A DNA stretch of 64,000 bases from Flavobacterium sp. ENC (GTDB lineage: Bacteria > Bacteroidota > Bacteroidia > Flavobacteriales > Flavobacteriaceae), in contig NZ_JAJMOY010000001.1 of the NCBI RefSeq assembly GCF_020991415.1, forward strand, positions 620,001-684,000, in the 5' to 3' direction. The notes beneath the pieces are model-generated. The model saw only the letters and a list, made by a program, of their open reading frames with translations. It was not told the DNA's origin and made no database searches. A program made the position numbers and the translations under genes. Shown here in pieces: positions 52,551 through 62,000 of the stretch (positions are counted from its first letter, which is position 1; the number at the start of each line of letters is the position of its first letter).

Positions 52551-53608
52551 AAAAAACATATATAAATGGAGTAGGCTGTATTTCGACTCAAAAAACATTT
52601 GATACTGTTTTTTTGGAAGACGCCGTATACAATCAGAACGACAACATTCTTAGTGTGGTCTCCCCTGCTTACAAAGATTTTATTGCTCCCGCAGCAGCCA
52701 GAAGAATGGCCAAAGGGGTGAAAAACGGAATCGTAGCTTCGGCATTGGCGATGAAAGACGCACAGGCTGAAAATGTAGACGCCATCATTACCGGAACAGG
52801 ATTAGGCTGTATCGAGGATTCTGAAAAATTCTTAAAAAACATCCTGGATAATAATGAAGAATTTTTAACGCCAACCGCATTTATTCAATCTACCCATAAT
52901 ACCGTTGGGGCACAAATTGCGCTGACCATGCAGTGTAAAGGGTATAATTTTACCTACGTAAATGGTGTAGTTTCTTTCGAGTCTGCCCTTCTGGATGCTA
53001 AAATGCAACTGGAAGAAAACGAAGCCAGTTCGATTTTAGTAGGCGGCGTAGATGAAAATGGCGATTATACCATGGAACTTTTTAAATTGGCCGGACGAGT
53101 TAAACAGGAAAGTGAAGAGCCGTTTACTCTTCTAGCTCCAAAAACGATGGGAGCTGTTCACGGTGAAGGCGCCAGTTTTTTTGTTTTGGAAAGTGAAAAA
53201 AAAGACACCACTTACGCCGAAATTCTGGATGTTGAAATCATAAACACTTTAGAAGAAAATGAAATTGAAACGCACATAACCGCTTTCCTAAAATCTAACG
53301 GTCTTCAAATTTCAGACGTTGATGCTATCGTTTTGGGTTTTAACGGCGATGTGAAATTCGATTCGTATTACAGAACGCTGACCGAAAATACTTTTTCAGC
53401 TACCCCTCAGTTGTATTACAAACATTTGTGTGGCGAATACGATACGGCTTCAGCTTTTGGATTGTGGATGGCCTCAAAAGTTATAAAACTGCAGGAAATT
53501 CCGGAAATTGTAAAAGTGAATTCGATTAAAAAATCAGCTTACAATACTATTTTATTATACAATCAGCTGAGCGGAAAAAATCATAGTTTTACGTTACTGT
53601 CAAAATGA
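52547..53608 (+). CDS. chain-length-factor-like KS without active-site Cys
   Basis: The 353-residue thiolase-fold protein aligns with the KS before it, but the Cys position reads TYVNGVVSFESALLD (Val near residue 141). The second-half His motifs are also absent. It overlaps its partner by 4 bp and the next gene by 4 bp. By analogy with CLFs it would form a heterodimer and set chain length. Confidence 0.87.
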   Translation: MKKTYINGVGCISTQKTFDTVFLEDAVYNQNDNILSVVSPAYKDFIAPAAARRMAKGVKNGIVASALAMKDAQAENVDAIITGTGLGCIEDSEKFLKNILDNNEEFLTPTAFIQSTHNTVGAQIALTMQCKGYNFTYVNGVVSFESALLDAKMQLEENEASSILVGGVDENGDYTMELFKLAGRVKQESEEPFTLLAPKTMGAVHGEGASFFVLESEKKDTTYAEILDVEIINTLEENEIETHITAFLKSNGLQISDVDAIVLGFNGDVKFDSYYRTLTENTFSATPQLYYKHLCGEYDTASAFGLWMASKVIKLQEIPEIVKVNSIKKSAYNTILLYNQLSGKNHSFTLLSK

Positions 53609-54396
53609 TAACGCACAAAAACATTTCGATATTTTTTGTCTGTTTATTGCTTGTACTGCTTTTTCTGAAGCTTTATACGCCAATTAGCTGGATATGGTTT
53701 ATCGTGATTGTTTTACTTTGGCTCGGAATCAATGCTGTTGGTTCTGCCAGAATTTCTTCTGATTATCATGTAAAAGCGTTCTGCAATAATCCTTTAGAAA
53801 CCGAAAAAAAAATAGCCCTTACTTTTGATGATGGTCCTGGTTTATATACTTTGGAAGTTTTGGCTCTTTTAAAAAAATACAATGCAAAAGCTACTTTTTT
53901 CTGCATTGGAAAAAACATTGAAAGCCATCCTGAAATCGTAAAACAAATTATTGAAGAAGGTCATTTAGTTGGAAATCATTCTTACAGTCATTCGAAATTT
54001 TTTGATTTCTTCAATGCTGTAGTAATCACCAAAGAACTTCAGAAAACAGATTCTCTTTTAGAAAAATTTACTCCGGGAAAAATAAAGTTCTTTCGTCCTC
54101 CTTACGGTGTCACTACACCTTCCATTAGAAGAGCTTTAAAAATTACCGGACATCAGGTGATTGGCTGGAATATCCGGTCGCTCGATGGCGGGACAAAAGA
54201 TCAGGATTTAATTTTCAATCGTATTATAAAACGTATTTCTCCCGGCGGAATCGTACTTTTGCATGATACGGCGGCACACTCTGTTTTAGTACTGGAACGG
54301 TTTTTGCAATTTTTACAGCAAAACAATTACAAAGTGATTTCGACCGAAGAACTTTTGAACCTTAAAGCGTATGAAAGCGTCATGAATGCTACTTAA
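53605..54396 (+). CDS. polysaccharide deacetylase (NodB-like), membrane anchored
   Basis: The 263-residue protein has two N-terminal membrane segments (about 7-22 and 28-46). The NodB domain follows: IALTFDDGPGLYT (metal Asp, about residue 77), VGNHSYSHSKF (metal His), FFRPPYGVTT and GGIVLLHDTA. Family members remove acetyl or other groups from sugars or related amides. It overlaps the CLF gene by 4 bp, so it belongs to the cluster. Its substrate there is unknown. Confidence 0.9.
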   Translation: MITHKNISIFFVCLLLVLLFLKLYTPISWIWFIVIVLLWLGINAVGSARISSDYHVKAFCNNPLETEKKIALTFDDGPGLYTLEVLALLKKYNAKATFFCIGKNIESHPEIVKQIIEEGHLVGNHSYSHSKFFDFFNAVVITKELQKTDSLLEKFTPGKIKFFRPPYGVTTPSIRRALKITGHQVIGWNIRSLDGGTKDQDLIFNRIIKRISPGGIVLLHDTAAHSVLVLERFLQFLQQNNYKVISTEELLNLKAYESVMNAT

Positions 54397-54453
54397 TCAA
54401 AAGTAAAGCAGAATGACGATTCCATTTTACTTTAAAACAAATACTAAATACAA

Positions 54454-55086
54454 ATGAAAACTAAAATATATCTTTTCCTATTGCTAATGAACATCGGTAC
54501 TGCCGCAGTAGCCCAGGAACAAAAAATGTCTGATGCCGAAATTGCTGCTTTTAAGCAAGACGTCAACGTGGTATCGAAAAAAATTAAAACCCTTAGTACC
54601 GATTTTGTGCAATACAAACATTTGGACTTTTTATCGAAGGATATTGAAACTTCCGGAAAAATGATTTTTAAGGAACCAGGTCTGCTGCACTGGCAATATA
54701 AAAAACCATACAATTACAGTATTGTTTTTAAAAGCGGTAAAATCCTGATTAACGACGAAGGAAAGAAAAGTGCCGTGGATATCGGAAACAGCAAAATTTT
54801 TGGCCGCATCAATAAATTAATTGTAGGGAGCGTAAGCGGAAATATGTTTGATGAAAAAGAGTTTACGATTTCCTATTTCAAATTAAAAGGACAGAATCTT
54901 GCTAAATTCATTCCGAAAGATGCTACGCTGAAAAAATACATCAAACAGATTGAACTGACTTTCGATAAAGAAGAAGCCACCGTGGTTCAGGTAAAATTAC
55001 TGGAATCCTCTGAAGATTATACCCGAATTGTACTTAAAAATAAAGTGATCAATGCAAAAATCGACGATTCAGTTTTTACTAATTAA
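54454..55086 (+). CDS. LolA-like outer-membrane lipoprotein carrier
   Basis: The 210-residue periplasmic protein starts with a signal peptide (KTKIYLFLLLMNIGTAAVAQ). The LolA-like core includes LSTDFVQYKHLDFLSKDIETSG and MIFKEPGLLHWQYKKPYNYSI. In aryl polyene clusters a LolA-like protein probably helps to carry the pigment to the outer membrane. The next gene overlaps its end by 35 bp in another frame. Confidence 0.88.
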   Translation: MKTKIYLFLLLMNIGTAAVAQEQKMSDAEIAAFKQDVNVVSKKIKTLSTDFVQYKHLDFLSKDIETSGKMIFKEPGLLHWQYKKPYNYSIVFKSGKILINDEGKKSAVDIGNSKIFGRINKLIVGSVSGNMFDEKEFTISYFKLKGQNLAKFIPKDATLKKYIKQIELTFDKEEATVVQVKLLESSEDYTRIVLKNKVINAKIDDSVFTN

Positions 55087-55687
55087 TTGCGTACTCGCAA
55101 TTGTTTTAATTTCCTGTGGCTCGGTCACAAAAAATTATTCGCCTAAAAAATTAGACAAAACGTCTTACGAAGCTCCGTATTTTTCAAATCCCAAAACCGA
55201 TTATGTTTATAAAACGAATATCACGGTTTACGGAAATGAAATGTCCGGAATTTTTATTGCCAAAAAAATAAACGACAGTACACATCGTGTTGTTTTTACC
55301 ACTGAATTTGGGAACAAACTGCTGGATTTTGAAATTTCCGATAAGAGTTTTAAAGTCAATTCGATTGTTTCAGAATTAGACCGGAAAATCCTCATTAATA
55401 CTTTAAGAGACGATTTCCGATTGTTGCTGAAAAAGGAATATTTAATTCAGGAACAGTTTGAAAACGAATCAGATAACATCTACAAATCGGCTGATGGCAA
55501 GAGAGATAATTATCTGTTCCTGTCCAAAAAAGACCAGAAATTAGAGAAAGTAATTCATGCCTCTAAAACAAAAGAAAAAATAACACTCACATTTAGTTCA
55601 GAAAACAATATTTTTGCCGAGAAAATTCAGATTATTCATCAGAATATTAAACTAAAGATTGAATTCAATTATTTTAAATCAGAATAA
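55052..55687 (+). CDS. cluster lipoprotein of unknown function
   Basis: The 211 residues begin with a lipoprotein signal (LLINCVLAIVLISCGSVTKNY; lipobox LISC). The remainder is beta-rich and similar in style to lipoproteins of aryl polyene clusters (VYKTNITVYGNEMSGIFIAKK). The ATG at 55052 lies inside the LolA-like gene, a 35-bp overlap. It probably anchors pigment transfer at the outer membrane. Confidence 0.82.
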   Translation: MQKSTIQFLLINCVLAIVLISCGSVTKNYSPKKLDKTSYEAPYFSNPKTDYVYKTNITVYGNEMSGIFIAKKINDSTHRVVFTTEFGNKLLDFEISDKSFKVNSIVSELDRKILINTLRDDFRLLLKKEYLIQEQFENESDNIYKSADGKRDNYLFLSKKDQKLEKVIHASKTKEKITLTFSSENNIFAEKIQIIHQNIKLKIEFNYFKSE

Positions 55688-55724
55688 AAATTTAAAAGAA
55701 TCATAAACTTTAAATCAAACCAAA

Positions 55725-56342
55725 ATGAAAAAATTAACCGTAATTGCTTTTGTTTTATTTACAGGTCTTATCACATCAAACGCGCAGGTAACTGTGAGCC
55801 CGGGACTTCGTGGAGGTTTAAACCTTTCGAACTTATCCAATATTGATGACAATGGTTTTAAATCCGATTTTTATGTTGGTGGTTTAGTCGACATAAAATT
55901 CAACAGGTTTTTTACGCTGCAACCTGAATTAACGTATTCGAGACAAGGCTCTGAAGGAAGATATTATGATTATCAAACCCCGGATTACGGGACGCCTGTA
56001 AAATACGAATTAAATTATCTTACGGCTGGTGCTATTGCTAAATTCCACTTCGGCGGAAAAGGTTTTCACATTTTGGCGGGACCATCAGCTGATTTTAAAA
56101 TAAGTGACAATTTTGACCAATATGGTTTTAATCCAATCGATTTTGACTTTTCTGTCGTTGCCGGATTGGGTTATACTTTACCAAACGGGTTAACCTTTGA
56201 GGCAAGATTTAAACAGGGACTAATTGATATTTATGGTTACGACGGTCTTGACTACGATGATAACGGAGATTATTATTATGATGATGTCATCTTAAATCAG
56301 GTATTTCAGATTGGTATCAGTTATACATTTAAAACGAAATAA
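55725..56342 (+). CDS. outer-membrane beta-barrel protein (1)
   Basis: The 205-residue protein has a signal peptide (KKLTVIAFVLFTGLITSNAQ) and alternating beta strands of the OMP beta-brl family (SPGLRGGLNLSNLS, FTLQPELTYSRQGSEG, QVFQIGISYTFKTK with a C-terminal aromatic). A small eight-stranded barrel is likely. It is a tandem paralogue of the next gene. Its role in the pigment cluster is unknown. Confidence 0.86.
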   Translation: MKKLTVIAFVLFTGLITSNAQVTVSPGLRGGLNLSNLSNIDDNGFKSDFYVGGLVDIKFNRFFTLQPELTYSRQGSEGRYYDYQTPDYGTPVKYELNYLTAGAIAKFHFGGKGFHILAGPSADFKISDNFDQYGFNPIDFDFSVVAGLGYTLPNGLTFEARFKQGLIDIYGYDGLDYDDNGDYYYDDVILNQVFQIGISYTFKTK

Positions 56343-56348
56343 AATATT

Positions 56349-56969
56349 TTGAATTCAAAAAAACTGTTCCTCGCGATAGTCGCTTTTTTTGCATTGCAGC
56401 AAACACAGGCCCAATTTTCTTTTAAACCCGGTTTGAGAGGGGGTTTTACGTTTTCGACTATTTCAGAAACGCATTCTAATTACAAACCCAGTTTTTATGT
56501 TGGTGGTTTTGCAGAACTAAATATTAAAAAACATTATGCCCTGCAGCCTGAAATCACCTATACCAGACAAGGCTCTGAGGATGTAACCCGAAATTATACT
56601 GACGCCAATTCCGGAATAGAAAGAACAGAACGCCGCGATTTACAACTCGACTATTTATCCTTTGCCCTTATTAATAAATTCACCTTTGGGCCCGGTTTGC
56701 AAATACAATTCGGACCTGCTTTAGATGTCTTGGTAGCTGATAATTTAGCCCGCAGAAAAACGTACAATGATTTAGCCTTTATTACCGGTATTGCTTATAA
56801 ATTGTCTTCAAATGTAACTATTGAAGCCCGGGTTAAAAAAGGCCTGCTTGACGTATTAGACAGTGATTATTACCACAATGACCGTAATGATTATTATTTT
56901 TTTGGAGATTATAACACCAATGTCAATTTTCAAATAGGAATTTCTTATTCTTTTGAAGGAAAAAAATAA
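56349..56969 (+). CDS. outer-membrane beta-barrel protein (2)
   Basis: The 206 residues resemble the previous gene (KPGLRGGFTFSTIS, YALQPEITYTRQGSED, VNFQIGISYSFEGKK). No ATG is available; TTG at 56349 (NSKKLFLAIVAFFALQQTQAQ) gives a good signal peptide. The two genes probably arose by tandem duplication. A barrel of about eight strands is likely. Confidence 0.85.
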   Translation: MNSKKLFLAIVAFFALQQTQAQFSFKPGLRGGFTFSTISETHSNYKPSFYVGGFAELNIKKHYALQPEITYTRQGSEDVTRNYTDANSGIERTERRDLQLDYLSFALINKFTFGPGLQIQFGPALDVLVADNLARRKTYNDLAFITGIAYKLSSNVTIEARVKKGLLDVLDSDYYHNDRNDYYFFGDYNTNVNFQIGISYSFEGKK

Positions 56970-57009
56970 AAATAAGTGCCGCATCTACATTCGGCAAAAA
57001 AATAAAATT

Positions 57010-57381
57010 ATGGTTTTAAAAGACTTTTATAAAGTACTTTCAGAAGAGAAAACAGGAGACGCTAAATATAATATTCGTATATTAGTTAATGCCAATCATG
57101 AGGTTTTTAAAGGTCATTTTCCGGGAAATCCTATCATGCCGGGCGTTTGCATGATTCAGATTATTAAAGAACTGACAGAATCTGTTACTAAAAGTACCCT
57201 GATGATTCAGACGCTTACCAATGTAAAATTCATGGCGCTCATTAATCCTGAAACATCACCCGAATTACGCCTGGAACTTGAAATTGTAATTACTGAAGAT
57301 GATTTGGTTAAGGTGAAAAACACAACTTACTTTAACGACACCGTTGCTTTAAAATTAAGCAATGTGTATAAAAAACTATAA
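57010..57381 (+). CDS. hot-dog dehydratase-like protein (3), with His but Gln in place of Glu
   Basis: Start at 57010 (MVLKDFYKVLSEE), 123 residues; the frame is open upstream but lies in the spacer. The FabZ motif HEVFKGHFPGNPIMPGV is intact with His36. The Glu expected 14 residues later is Gln50 (GVCMIQIIKE). It therefore has only the His half of the catalytic pair, the complement of the proteins at 43777 and 44219. It fits ApeI-like dehydratases of aryl polyene clusters. Confidence 0.85.
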   Translation: MVLKDFYKVLSEEKTGDAKYNIRILVNANHEVFKGHFPGNPIMPGVCMIQIIKELTESVTKSTLMIQTLTNVKFMALINPETSPELRLELEIVITEDDLVKVKNTTYFNDTVALKLSNVYKKL

Positions 57382-57383
57382 TT

Positions 57384-57869
57384 ATGAAATTACTATTGTC
57401 ATTAGTTCTATGGATAAATTTTGCCGGAACACCGGATTTGGCTTCGATTCGAAAAATGTATGCTGATGTTGCAAAATCAGAAGCAAATGCTAAAGAATTT
57501 ACAGCCAAACTTTCCGGTATTTCAAACAACGATGAAAAAATTTTAGTGGCTTACAAAGCGGCTTCCATTGTATTGGAATCTAAATTTGAAAACATAATAG
57601 GAAGCAAAATTTCAAGCTTTAAAAAAGGGGCAAAACTTCTGGAAGCTACTTTAAAAAGCGATCCGGATAATATCGAAATCAGAATGATCCGTCTGAGTAT
57701 CCAGGAAGATGTTCCGGGAATTACAGGTTATAAAAAAAATATTAAAGAAGATAAAAAATTTATCACAGCACATTATGCCGAGCAAAATGGCGCTTTGAAA
57801 GATTATCTAAAAGACTTTGTCCTGCAATCGAAAAGTTTCTCTGAAAAAGAGAAGCAGTTCGTGAAGTAG
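57384..57869 (+). CDS. hypothetical protein, exported or membrane-anchored
   Basis: The 161-residue protein begins with a short hydrophobic stretch (KLLLSLVLWINFAG) that could be a signal peptide. The rest is a helical, lysine-rich domain (ISSFKKGAKLLEATLKSDPDNIEIRMIRLSIQ), possibly TPR-like. It lies 2 bp after the hot-dog gene and 18 bp before the GT2 gene. No family is recognised. Confidence 0.75.
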   Translation: MKLLLSLVLWINFAGTPDLASIRKMYADVAKSEANAKEFTAKLSGISNNDEKILVAYKAASIVLESKFENIIGSKISSFKKGAKLLEATLKSDPDNIEIRMIRLSIQEDVPGITGYKKNIKEDKKFITAHYAEQNGALKDYLKDFVLQSKSFSEKEKQFVK

Positions 57870-57887
57870 GCGAAGAAACCAAATGCA

Positions 57888-59069
57888 ATGAAACCTTCAA
57901 TACCACAACAAGAAGTCCTTCAGAATGTTAATTTTTGTGTGATTGTGCCAACGTACAATAATCACAAAACTTTAAAAAAAGTGCTGGATTCTATTTTAGA
58001 TTTCACTCCAAATGTCATTGTAGTCAATGATGGATCGACCGATGAAACAAGTGAAATTTTAAAACAATATTCGCAGTTCACCCAAATTCATCACGCCAAA
58101 AATTCCGGAAAAGGAATGGCCTTACGAAATGGTTTCAAAAAAGCAATTCAAATGAATTTTGAATATGCCATTACCATCGATTCCGACGGACAACATTTTG
58201 CCTCCGATATTCCGAATTTTATCACTGAGATTCAAAATCAGCCACATTCTTTATTGATCGGAAGCCGAAACATGACACAGGAAAATGTGCCTAAAAAAAG
58301 CAGTTTTGGTAATAAATTTTCAAATTTCTGGTTTTGGTTTGAAACCGGAATTAAACTTGAGGACACACAATCGGGTTTCCGGTTGTATCCGTTGCAGCTG
58401 ATCCCGAAAAAATATTACACCAATAAATTCGAATTTGAAATTGAGGTTATTGTACGTTCGGCCTGGAAAGGAATTGTGGTAAAAAATATTCCGATTCAGA
58501 TTTTATACGACCCTGCCGAAAGGGTTTCGCATTTTCGTCCGTTTAAAGATTTTACCCGAATCAGTATCCTGAATACTGTTTTGGTGATCAATACACTGCT
58601 GTACATTAAACCCAGGGATTTTTTCAGAAGAGCAAAAAAAAAAGGCTTTAGGAAATTTTTCCTTGAAGATATTTTAGAAAGCAGTGATTCGAATTTCAAA
58701 AAAGCGGCTGCCATTGCATTGGGGATTTTTATCGGAATGTCTCCTTTTTGGGGCTTCCAGACGATATTGCTTTTGTCTTTCGCTACTTTATTCAGGCTCA
58801 ATAAAGTCATTGCTTACCTGTCCTCAAATGTTAGTTTTCCTCCTTTTATTCCCTTCATTATTTACGGTTCGCTGAAAATGGGAAGCTATTTTGTATCGGG
58901 TGAAACTTCCTTGGTTTTAGACAGTTCACTTACACTTGACGATATTCAGAAAAATGCAACGCAATATATCGTAGGAAGTCTTATTTTAGCATCCGTTTCC
59001 GCGTTGATTGCAGGGCTCCTGAGCTATTTGCTTTTAACTTTTTTTAGTTCCAGAAAAAACAAAAAATAA
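57888..59069 (+). CDS. GT2 glycosyltransferase with DUF2062 membrane domain
   Basis: The 393-residue fusion has an N-terminal GT2 domain (about 12-225; VIVPTYNNHKTLKKVLDS, VVNDGSTDE, ITIDSDGQHF as DxD). The C-terminal membrane domain of DUF2062 type has four hydrophobic segments (about 265-390; ALGIFIGMSPFWGFQTILLL). Such fusions occur in aryl polyene clusters. A sugar or polyprenyl-linked acceptor is likely, but the pigment itself is not known to be glycosylated in this genus. Confidence 0.9.
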   Translation: MKPSIPQQEVLQNVNFCVIVPTYNNHKTLKKVLDSILDFTPNVIVVNDGSTDETSEILKQYSQFTQIHHAKNSGKGMALRNGFKKAIQMNFEYAITIDSDGQHFASDIPNFITEIQNQPHSLLIGSRNMTQENVPKKSSFGNKFSNFWFWFETGIKLEDTQSGFRLYPLQLIPKKYYTNKFEFEIEVIVRSAWKGIVVKNIPIQILYDPAERVSHFRPFKDFTRISILNTVLVINTLLYIKPRDFFRRAKKKGFRKFFLEDILESSDSNFKKAAAIALGIFIGMSPFWGFQTILLLSFATLFRLNKVIAYLSSNVSFPPFIPFIIYGSLKMGSYFVSGETSLVLDSSLTLDDIQKNATQYIVGSLILASVSALIAGLLSYLLLTFFSSRKNKK

Positions 59070-59071
59070 AC

Positions 59072-62000
59072 ATGCATCATTATTTCTACGCTATTCATTT
59101 ATTTGTAAATCGAAGAAAATCGCTGTCGGTTCTGTTGGCAGTTGCGATGCTTTTCCTGTTTGGCTTTTTTGCTTCCCGGATAAAATTCGAAGAAGATATT
59201 ACCAAACTTATCCCCACAAACGACAAGTCCGATGTGACGGCAAAAGTGCTGAAACAGCTTAATTTTGCGGATAAAATTACCGTTATTTTCAAACTGGATA
59301 AAAACGGAACGGAAGAGGATTTAAAAGAAATGGCCACTGCATTTTCAGACAGTGTTGCTGTATCCTGCAAACCTTATATAACCGGAATTCAGGGAAAAAT
59401 AGACGAAGAAAATATTCAGGAAACAATTGATTTTGTGTACGGTAACCTGCCGTTGTTTCTCGAAAATAAAGATTATGCCGCTATTAAGGATAAACTGCAA
59501 AAAGACAGTATTGCGGCAACGGTTCAGGGAAATTACAAATCGATTATTTCTCCTTCCGGATTTGTAACCAAAGATTTTATCCTCCAGGATCCTTTGGGAA
59601 TTTCTTTTATTGCCTTAAAAAAATTACAGCAGCTGAATGTTGGTGATGATTTTACGCTCGATAATGGTTTTGTAATGACCAGGGACAAAAAGAAATTGTT
59701 ACTTTTTATTACATCGAATCTTCCGTCAAGCGAAACGGAAAAAAACAGTCTTTTTGCGGCTAAGCTTCAATCGATTCAGGAAAATCTGAATCAGAAATTC
59801 AAAACCAAAACCTCCATAAGTTATTTTGGTTCGGCTCTGATTGCGGTTGCCAACGCGAATCAGATTAAAAGCGATATTATCCTGACAACGTCAATCGCGA
59901 TGTTTACGCTGATGCTGATTTTGATTTTATTCTACAGAAAAATTTTAATTCCGTTAATCATTTTTCTACCCACCGTTTTTGGCGCTTTGTTTGCCGTTGC
60001 CTTTTTATATTTTGTAAAAGAACAAATCTCAGCTATTTCCCTGGGAATCGGTTCTATTTTGTTGGGGATTACGATTGATTACTCCATTCATATCCTGACC
60101 CATTACAAACACAACAGCGATGTAAAAACATTGTACAAAGACATTACCATGCCGGTGATCATGAGCAGTTCTACTACTGCGGTTGCCTTTTTATGCCTGC
60201 TTTTTGTAAAATCCGATGCGCTGAATGATTTAGGGATTTTTGCAGCCGTAATTGTCATGGCTTCTGCTTTTTTCTCTCTTTTAATTGTCCCGCATTTATA
60301 CAAACCGAAAGAAAATAATTTTGACCACAAGAAAAACGTGATCGATAAACTGGCCCATTTTTCTTTTCATAACAATAAAATCCTGATCGGGCTTTGTGTG
60401 CTAATTACCATTGTTTGCTGTTTTACCTATAATAAGGTCGGCTTCAACAATGATTTATCGCAGTTGAATTTTGTTCCGAAAGAAATAAAAGCTGCCGAAA
60501 AAGATCTTGAAGAGAGTACAAGCTTAATGTCCAAAACGATTTATGTTGCTTCGTACGGAAAAACGATGGAAGAAGTGCTGCAAAACAACAGCCACCTTTT
60601 TGCTGATTTATCCAAGGAAAAACAACAACAGAAAATATTAAATTTCAGCTCCGTTGGCGGAATCATGCTTTCGCAAAAAGAACAACAGCAGAAAATTGAC
60701 CAGTGGAATTCCTTTTGGGATTCGAATAAAAAGCAGCTTCTAAAATCACAACTGATTTCTGAAGGTCTGAAATTAGGTTTTAAACCAACGACTTATTCCA
60801 GCTTTTTTGATCATTTGGATGCAGATTTCAAACCCATTTCAGCAGCTGAATATCTAAAAGTTCAGACTCTGCAATTGCATGAATTTGTCACCGAAAAAAA
60901 TGGTTTTTTTACCATTTCAACTTTAGTAAAAGTAGCACCCGCACAACGTGATGCATTTGTAAAATCGGCCGAAACGAAAAAAAATCTGATTGCCATTGAC
61001 CGTCAGCAGATGAATGAAACTTTTTTCAGCACTTTAAAAACGGACTTTAATTCGCTTGTCAATTATTCTTTTGTCGCAGTAATCCTGATTTTGTTTTTCT
61101 TTTTCAGGAGAATCGAACTGGTGATTGTAAGCTGTATTCCGATTGCTTTAACGGGAATTGTAACGGCAGGAATTATGGGCATTTTTGGTATTCAGATGAA
61201 TATTTTCAGTATGATTGTCTGCACGCTTATTTTCGGCCACGGTGTCGATTTCAGCATTTTTATGACAAGTGCCCTTCAGAAAGAATACACGAACGGAAAA
61301 AACGAAATTGCAATTTACAGAACGTCCATTATTCTGGCCGTAATTACCACTATTTTAGGAATTGGTGCCATGATTTTTGCACAGCATCCTGCGCTTAAGT
61401 CTATCTCTTCGGTTTCACTAATCGGGGTTTTTGCAGCGCTCATTATTACCTTTATTTTCTATCCGATCCTGTTCAAAGTATTTATCTCCAACCGGTCAAA
61501 AAAAGGAAATGCCCCTTTTGAATTGCGAAGCTTACTTCATGGAATAGTGTCATTTGCTTACTACGGACTTGGCGGTATTGTAATGTCTGTTTTCAGTATG
61601 ACGCTCATGCCAATTCTTCCAATTAGGGAAAAACCAAAAATGAAAGCATTCCGGTATGCCATTTCAAAATTCATGAAATCGGTCCTGTATTCTAGTCCGC
61701 TTTTACACAAGAAGATCATTAACAAGTATAACGAAAATTTCGACAAACCCGCCATTATTATTGCCAACCATTCGTCCTTTATCGACATTCTGGCGATGGG
61801 AATGCTAAGCCCGAAGATTATCTTTTTGGTCAATGACTGGGTATACAACTCTCCTATTTTTGGCGGCACCGTTAGAAAAGCAGGTTTCTATCCGGTTTCA
61901 GAAGGTCTGGAAGGCGGTGTGGAACATTTGCGCCAAAAAGTAAACGAAGGCTATTCCTTAATGATTTTTCCGGAAGGAACACGTTCGGAAAGCAACCAGA

